Origin: Pseudomonadota bacterium
GTDB taxonomy: Bacteria; Pseudomonadota; Gammaproteobacteria; Enterobacterales; Enterobacteriaceae
Reading direction: 5' to 3'
DNA length: 5,440 nt
Assembly (NCBI GenBank): GCA_023454395.1
Contig: JAEYFY010000418.1
Coordinates: forward strand, 1 to 5,440
Numbering within the stretch: position 1 is the stretch's first letter; every line of letters begins with the position of its first letter. This document shows positions 1 through 3,236 of the stretch, piece by piece. The notes under the pieces were generated by a model that searched no databases, had not been told where the DNA came from, and saw nothing but the letters and a program-made list of their open reading frames with translations. Both the position numbers and the translations under genes were made by a program.

Positions 1-68
1 AGTTCTTTTTCATCACGCCACTTATCCGTTTAAACACGAAAAAACAGTAAAAATTCAATTAACTAAAC

Positions 69-155
69 CCGTGAAAATATTTCTCAAGCATTTTAGCTTA
101 ATCCTTTCAGCTAAGATATCACTTTTAAGGAAGAGATGCTTTATTTTTTTCACGG
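69..155 (-). other. Nested inverted repeats, possible structured RNA
   Basis: Read on the minus strand, three inverted pairs nest inside each other: CCGTGAAAA with TTTTCACGG (155-147 and 77-69), AAGCAT with ATGCTT (141-136 and 91-86), and TTAGCT with AGCTAA (114-109 and 98-93, 10-nt loop). The three stems are mutually compatible and would form one long imperfect hairpin of 87 nt. No clear promoter or terminator brackets it, and AT-rich DNA makes chance pairing common. It could be a leader or small RNA upstream of a left-hand gene, or nothing. Confidence 0.2.
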
Positions 156-278
156 TATTAAGTGTAGCAGGTTTATAGCGAGATCTTTTGCTTATGATCA
201 TGCTTTTAATTTTTTTGAGGTTAATCACATTTTTAATGCAATAAAATGTAACCACAAGATTTTAAATCACCCAAAAGC

Positions 279-308
279 AAAAAAACGAAATTACCTTTTA
301 TAATTTCG
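279..308 (-). terminator. Candidate rho-independent terminator downstream of mazG
   Basis: On the minus strand a perfect 8-bp stem (CGAAATTA with TAATTTCG; arms 301-308 and 286-293, 7-nt loop) is followed at once by seven T residues (285-279). It lies 100 bp after the mazG stop codon. The stem is AT-rich and therefore of modest strength, but the T-tract is excellent. On the plus strand the stem is followed by ATTTTT, so weak bidirectional activity is possible. Confidence 0.65.
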
Positions 309-408
309 ATTTTTAAAATCTTTTATAAAAATCTCTGAAAAAACGAGATGTTATAGACTATTTTTATCGCACTTTATGTCACGCTGGCGTTAATTTGCGT
401 GTCACAAT

Positions 409-1206
409 TCACTCAACCTGTTGTCCTTTTGCTTTCTGCCAACAGATCTCCATCTCTTCCAATGAGGCATTTTCTATGCCTATACCTTCTTCTGAGAGCG
501 TTTTTTCAACAAAACGAAAGCGTTGTTCAAATTTTCTGCATGCTCGATTGAGTGCTTGTTCAGGTTTTTGTTTTAAATGGCGTGATAAATTAACTACAGA
601 AAACAGTAAATCACCTAACTCATCTTCAATTCGAGAGGCATCTTGAGGCTCTTTTTTCACTTCAGCCATCACTTCATCAATTTCTTCATAAACTTTACCT
701 AAAACAGGCTCTAGTTCATTCCAATCAAATCCCACAGAAGCACACCGTTTTTGGATTTTTTCGGCTTTCATTAAAGCGGGCAATGACACAGGGATATCAT
801 CTAACAATGAAAATAGAGCTTTGGCTTCACGCTCTTGAGCTTTGAGCTTTTCCCAACGATGCTTTTCTGTAACTAAATTATTGTCACTTTCAGATACAAA
901 AATATGAGGATGACGACGTTCTAATTTATTGCTAATGGCTTCGCAGACATCATTAAAATCAAATAGATTTTGCTCTTGTGCCATTCGTGAATAAAAAACG
1001 ACTTGATAAAGTAAATCGCCTAACTCTTCTTTTAAATCAGCAAAATCTTTGCGCGTAATGGCATCTAATACTTCATAGGTTTCTTCTAATGTATAAGGTG
1101 CAATAGTGTCAAAAGTCTGCACTTTATCCCATTCACATCCAGTATTAGGATCACGTAGCTGTGCCATAATTTCTAATAAACGAAAGATTTCACGATTTTC
1201 TGACAT
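409..1206 (-). CDS. mazG: MazG, nucleoside triphosphate pyrophosphohydrolase
   Basis: MazG is a cytoplasmic enzyme that hydrolyses (d)NTPs to the monophosphate plus pyrophosphate; in E. coli it has been linked to lowering ppGpp levels and interacts with Era. The protein has 265 residues (E. coli 263) and two MazG folds in tandem. The first carries EETYE (41-45) followed by EELGD (60-64). The second carries EEIDE (174-178) and DELGD (195-199). Together these are the acidic metal-binding EExxE/ExxD sets, all intact. KIQKRCASVGFDW precedes the second fold, as in E. coli. A GTG at 1209 is also in frame, but the ATG at 1206 lies 7 nt from the AAAAGG Shine-Dalgarno and the GTG only 4 nt, so ATG is preferred. 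The toxin-antitoxin genes mazEF, which precede mazG in E. coli, are missing; a bacteriocin cassette occupies that place. Confidence 0.97.
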   Translation of the reverse strand: MSENREIFRLLEIMAQLRDPNTGCEWDKVQTFDTIAPYTLEETYEVLDAITRKDFADLKEELGDLLYQVVFYSRMAQEQNLFDFNDVCEAISNKLERRHPHIFVSESDNNLVTEKHRWEKLKAQEREAKALFSLLDDIPVSLPALMKAEKIQKRCASVGFDWNELEPVLGKVYEEIDEVMAEVKKEPQDASRIEDELGDLLFSVVNLSRHLKQKPEQALNRACRKFEQRFRFVEKTLSEEGIGIENASLEEMEICWQKAKGQQVE

Positions 1207-1213
1207 CACATTG

Positions 1214-1219
1214 CCTTTT
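1214..1219 (-). promoter_or_regulatory. Ribosome binding site of mazG
   Basis: AAAAGG on the minus strand is 7 nt from the ATG at 1206-1204 and 4 nt from the GTG at 1209-1207. The spacing decides for the ATG. Confidence 0.7.
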
Positions 1220-1250
1220 AAATAAGAGTTAGCTTTATCCTGTTTAACAC

Positions 1251-1301
1251 ATTTTTAGATAAAAAAATGCCGAGAACAGTTGTCTTGGCATCTTATCATT
1301 T
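1251..1301. repeat. 51-bp direct repeat, mazG-proximal copy
   Basis: This is the second copy of the relA terminator element, in the same orientation as 3179-3229 and 44 bp upstream of the mazG start codon. Fifty of 51 positions match. The distance between corresponding points of the two copies is 1928 bp, which defines the size of the intervening block. The simplest reading is that a single copy once separated relA from mazG by about 100 bp and was duplicated when the cassette entered; this is inferred. Confidence 0.95.
1261..1291 (-). terminator. Degenerate copy of the relA terminator upstream of mazG
   Basis: It has the same hairpin and T-tract as the terminator at 3189-3219, but the T at 1286 replaces the C/G pair with an A-C mismatch in the minus-strand transcript (arms 1283-1291 and 1267-1275). 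As a minus-strand terminator it should therefore be weaker. In plus-strand RNA the pair would be a tolerated G-U, but no U-run follows on that strand. It lies directly upstream of mazG and could attenuate transcription entering mazG from the cassette side. Confidence 0.6.
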
Positions 1302-1364
1302 CAAGCTCAAGATCTTAAAAAGAACTTTTTTGATAGAATAATGACATTTTAAATTGAACTATAA

Positions 1365-1381
1365 ATTTGTTATTTACAAAT
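1365..1381. promoter_or_regulatory. Inverted repeat in the bacteriocin upstream region, possible operator
   Basis: A perfect 6-bp inverted repeat (ATTTGT, 5-nt spacer, ACAAAT) lies 69 bp upstream of the bacteriocin start, among -10-like hexamers (TATACT at 1381-1386, TATAAA at 1393-1398 and 1416-1421). None of these has a well-spaced, good -35 box, so no promoter is assigned. No LexA-type site (CTGT-N8-ACAG) is present in 1210-1450. The role is speculative because AT-rich DNA yields such repeats by chance. Confidence 0.25.
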
Positions 1382-1436
1382 ATACTCCTCACTATAAATC
1401 CACGTTTCAACACCATATAAATACGTCACTTTTGTT

Positions 1437-1442
1437 AAAGGA
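1437..1442 (+). promoter_or_regulatory. Ribosome binding site of the bacteriocin gene
   Basis: AAAGGA lies 8 nt before the ATG at 1451, a near-ideal spacing. It supports this start over any downstream methionine. Confidence 0.8.
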
Positions 1443-1450
1443 TTAATAAA

Positions 1451-2725
1451 ATGAGTGAAAATATAATTCAATTTAGTTCATTAACTGTAACGCCACATAG
1501 TGCTTATATTCCTGAGTATGCTTTTAATAATGGTTTTTCTTTTAATCAAGCTACAAATATTATTTGTAATAATTTTATACAGGATAAAAAACAAGAATGC
1601 CCTGTTTGCGGAAAGAAAAATTGCCCTGAGTTTAAAAATGAATGTAAATCTTACTTAAAACAGAAAACTGAATTAGCATTAAAAAAAGCATTAAGAATGC
1701 GACCCTATGGCCGTGCTTTAATGCATAGATCAAACGAGTTTAATGAAAGTTCTCCATTGCTATTATTAAATATGGAAGAAAATAATATTCCATTAAATAA
1801 TGAAAATATAGGTCGTATATTTGAAGCAGACCTGAATCTAAGTAGAATGTTTTACCAAAAAATGAACTATATAAATGGTTTTCTTTTTGATATTCATTTT
1901 AGTCCTCATCCAGACCCTATGTTACAAAATATAGGTGAAAAATTTGGGGAATATTCCCGCTGGTTACCCTCAGTTAGATTAGCTTTACATGCCTTATATG
2001 CAGATAAAGGTGCAGACAATATAAATAACTTCCCTGAGATGCAAAAATATATCAGAGAACAAGATTTTAAATCTGCATGCCAAAATTTCCACAAGAATAT
2101 GACGTTTACACGTCGTAATTTCCAAATTGCTGATATTTTAGCGCAACAAGCAAATAAAAAAGAACAAACAAACGATGATTTTAAGCAGTTGCATGATTCA
2201 ATAAAGTTTACTGCTGATTTTTATAAAGAAGTGTTTAATGCTTATGGTGATAAAGCAAGAAAATTAGCGGAGTCTTTAGCACAACAAGCCAGAGGAAAAA
2301 CCATCCGTAACGTTGATGATGCGCTAAAAGCTTACGAAAAATACAAAGCGGATATCAATAGAAGAATTAATGCCAAAGATCGTAAAGCTATTGCAACTGC
2401 ATTGGAATCGGTCAAAATCGATGATATAGCTCAAAAATTAAAAAAATTTAGTAAAGGTATGTTTTTTGTGAGTAAAGCTCTTGACGTCAAAGATCTATCG
2501 ATAGAGTTAATAAAAGCAACAGAAACAGATAATTGGCGTCCATTTTTTGTTAAAGCAGAGACTATATTTGTAGGAATGGCGGCTACATCTGTAGCAGGAT
2601 TTACATTTAGTGTACTTCTAGGTGGTCCCATAGGGGTATTAGGATATGGATTGCTTATAGCAAGTATTGGAGCATTGATTGATAACGACTTAATTGAAAA
2701 AGCCAATAATTTGATTGGTATTTAA
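1451..2725 (+). CDS. Pore-forming bacteriocin with colicin E1-type channel domain and unrecognised N-terminal half
   Basis: The product is expected to kill related cells by forming a voltage-dependent channel in the inner membrane. Residues ~244-424 match the colicin E1 channel domain as I recall it: IRNVDDALKAYEKYK, KDRKAIATALESVKIDD, a TDNWRPFF segment (E1 has TGDWKPLF), a glycine- and alanine-rich hydrophobic hairpin at ~371-410, and the C-terminus DNDLIEKANNLIGI (E1 ends in NEVLGI). Residues 1-~235 are not recognised. They include LTVTP at 11-15, possibly a TonB-box-like segment, and a cysteine cluster C50-x2-C53-x4-C58-x6-C65. The long coiled-coil receptor domain of E1 is absent, and the protein has 424 residues against 522 in E1 and 387 in colicin N. 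No signal peptide is seen. The ATG has a good Shine-Dalgarno (AAAGGA, 8-nt spacing). A type VI secretion cargo is an alternative to a released colicin. The channel domain is secure; the delivery route is unknown. Confidence 0.93.
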   Translation: MSENIIQFSSLTVTPHSAYIPEYAFNNGFSFNQATNIICNNFIQDKKQECPVCGKKNCPEFKNECKSYLKQKTELALKKALRMRPYGRALMHRSNEFNESSPLLLLNMEENNIPLNNENIGRIFEADLNLSRMFYQKMNYINGFLFDIHFSPHPDPMLQNIGEKFGEYSRWLPSVRLALHALYADKGADNINNFPEMQKYIREQDFKSACQNFHKNMTFTRRNFQIADILAQQANKKEQTNDDFKQLHDSIKFTADFYKEVFNAYGDKARKLAESLAQQARGKTIRNVDDALKAYEKYKADINRRINAKDRKAIATALESVKIDDIAQKLKKFSKGMFFVSKALDVKDLSIELIKATETDNWRPFFVKAETIFVGMAATSVAGFTFSVLLGGPIGVLGYGLLIASIGALIDNDLIEKANNLIGI

Positions 2726-2735
2726 TTAATACTTT

Positions 2736-2766
2736 AAAGGTTGTTTATTTAGAGGAACAACCTTTT
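2736..2766. terminator. Shared convergent terminator between bacteriocin and immunity genes
   Basis: A perfect 10-bp stem (AAAGGTTGTT at 2736-2745, AACAACCTTT at 2756-2765, 10-nt loop) lies 10 bp after the bacteriocin stop codon and spans the last codons and stop (2749-2751) of the immunity gene. The plus strand ends the stem in TTTT. The minus strand has only TTT followed by AAAG, so it should work better for the bacteriocin transcript. The immunity mRNA would end within or just past its own coding sequence. Confidence 0.6.
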
Positions 2767-3087
2767 CACTAACACAAATAATATAAAAATTATTGTAATT
2801 GGTATAGATAATAAAAACACGATGAAACTATATAAAGCTAAACCACCAGCTTTACCAGCTGTATCTAAAAATAGTCCTCGATTCCAAAATTCTCTAGTAG
2901 TAAATTGAAGAAAAAAATATTCAATCCCCCATTTAGCCAACGGATATAATCCAATACCAGAAATACTAATTAACAATATTAGACTTTCATACTTCAACTC
3001 ATACTCTAAGCAAGAGTATAAAAATAGAGCGCCAATAAACCATCCCCAACACATATTCTTAATATAATATTGTTTAGTTATCTTCAT
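2749..3087 (-). CDS. Colicin E1-type immunity protein, inner membrane
   Basis: The protein probably protects the producer by binding the incoming bacteriocin channel within the inner membrane. It has 112 residues (E1 immunity has 113) and three hydrophobic segments at about 11-27, 35-51 and 83-107, the topology of the E1-type family; the A-type family has four segments and is longer. It shares with E1 immunity, from memory, the N-terminal YYIKN, a central segment resembling YPLAKWGIEYFFLQFTTREF, and a lysine/arginine-rich C-terminal tail. It faces the bacteriocin gene with only 23 bp between stop codons, as in pore-forming colicin loci, and its E1 type agrees with the E1-type channel next door. 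The ATG has no strong Shine-Dalgarno; a GTAG 7-10 nt upstream is the nearest weak candidate. It lies downstream of the relA terminator, so it needs its own promoter. Confidence 0.9.
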   Translation of the reverse strand: MKITKQYYIKNMCWGWFIGALFLYSCLEYELKYESLILLISISGIGLYPLAKWGIEYFFLQFTTREFWNRGLFLDTAGKAGGLALYSFIVFLLSIPITIIFILFVLVKRLFL

Positions 3088-3106
3088 ATTTATCTACGAG
3101 ATCTCT

Positions 3107-3137
3107 TTTATTTAAAACCATATTTATTTTAAATAAA
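3107..3137. promoter_or_regulatory. 11-bp inverted repeat in the immunity gene upstream region
   Basis: TTTATTTAAAA (3107-3117) and TTTTAAATAAA (3127-3137) are perfect inverted copies 9 bp apart, starting 20 bp upstream of the immunity ATG. On the minus strand a weak promoter could overlap: TTGCTA (complement of 3141-3146) and TATGGT (complement of 3117-3122), spaced 18 bp. The repeat could be an operator or a leader hairpin. Its arms are pure A+T, so chance is a real alternative. Confidence 0.3.
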
Positions 3138-3178
3138 CCCTAGCAATTAAATTACTAACTAAATATACAGATTTTCTG

Positions 3179-3229
3179 ATTTTTAGATAAAAAAATGCCG
3201 AGAACAGTTGTCTCGGCATCTTATCATTT
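3179..3229. repeat. 51-bp direct repeat, relA-proximal copy
   Basis: This copy is identical to 1251-1301 except for one base (C at 3214, T at 1286). It contains the whole relA terminator hairpin and T-tract. Homology stops sharply on both sides: G versus C at the left neighbour, T versus C at the right neighbour. Its relA-side end is 7 bp from the relA stop codon, so the repeated unit does not include relA coding sequence. Confidence 0.95.
3189..3219 (-). terminator. Rho-independent terminator of relA
   Basis: Read on the minus strand, a perfect 9-bp stem (ATGCCGAGA with TCTCGGCAT; arms 3211-3219 and 3195-3203, 7-nt loop) is followed directly by six T residues (3194-3189). It begins 17 bp past the relA stop codon. 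Flanking GATAA/TTATC segments could extend the structure. It is the intact copy of the duplicated element that bounds the bacteriocin cassette. Confidence 0.9.
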
Positions 3230-3236
3230 TAATAAT

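Larger units (their letters stand above)
1..408. other. AT-rich intergenic region left of mazG, no convincing gene
   Basis: In E. coli pyrG follows mazG, but no pyrG coding sequence is reached here. The region holds the mazG terminator candidate (279-308) and, to its left, a minus-strand open frame of at most 66 codons (255-55; GTG start, or ATG at 201) without a Shine-Dalgarno or a recognisable product. Nested inverted repeats lie at 69-155. Near the left edge is a short palindrome, GTTTAAAC. A promoter for a gene beyond the left edge would be expected here, but none stands out. Confidence 0.5.
1302..3229. mobile_element. Putative bacteriocin/immunity cassette inserted between relA and mazG
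   Basis: The block carries two convergent genes, a pore-forming bacteriocin and its immunity gene, and is bounded by the 51-bp direct repeat. It holds no recognisable transposase, integrase or terminal inverted repeats. Parts of it are far more AT-rich than the flanks: by hand count 1741-1800 is 12/60 G+C, against 28/60 for 3601-3660 in relA. The relA-mazG neighbourhood is conserved in enterobacteria, with mazEF lying there in E. coli, so the block is best read as a later acquisition. Whether the repeat is an attachment site, a target duplication or a by-product of recombination cannot be decided from one sequence. Confidence 0.6.

Noticed and set aside
55..255. Minus-strand open frame of 66 codons (GTG start; 48 codons from the ATG at 201)
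   Set aside because: There is no Shine-Dalgarno at either start and no recognisable domain. A faint helix-turn-helix look (SDILAERIKLK) lacks the glycine and spacing of a real one. The frame overlaps the nested inverted repeats.
369..405. Hairpin CACGC...GCGTG just downstream of the mazG stop as a terminator
   Set aside because: The stem has only 5 bp before a mismatch, and no T-run follows on the minus strand. The hairpin at 279-308 is far better.
395..646. Plus-strand open frame opposite mazG
   Set aside because: It is antisense to the strongly conserved mazG coding sequence, with no ribosome binding site or family resemblance.
1236..1290. LexA box around CTGTTTAACACA or the CAGTTGTC of the repeat
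   Set aside because: Neither has the second half-site at the required spacing.
1317..1330. Inverted repeat AAAAAG/CTTTTT
   Set aside because: The 2-nt gap is too small for a hairpin loop, and it is pure low-complexity A/T sequence apart from one G/C pair.
1906..2706. Two minus-strand open frames opposite the bacteriocin gene
   Set aside because: Both are mirror frames of the bacteriocin reading frame. The immunity gene is already accounted for at 2749-3087.
1251..3229. The 51-bp repeats as ends of an insertion sequence
   Set aside because: They are direct rather than inverted, contain the relA terminator, and enclose no transposase.
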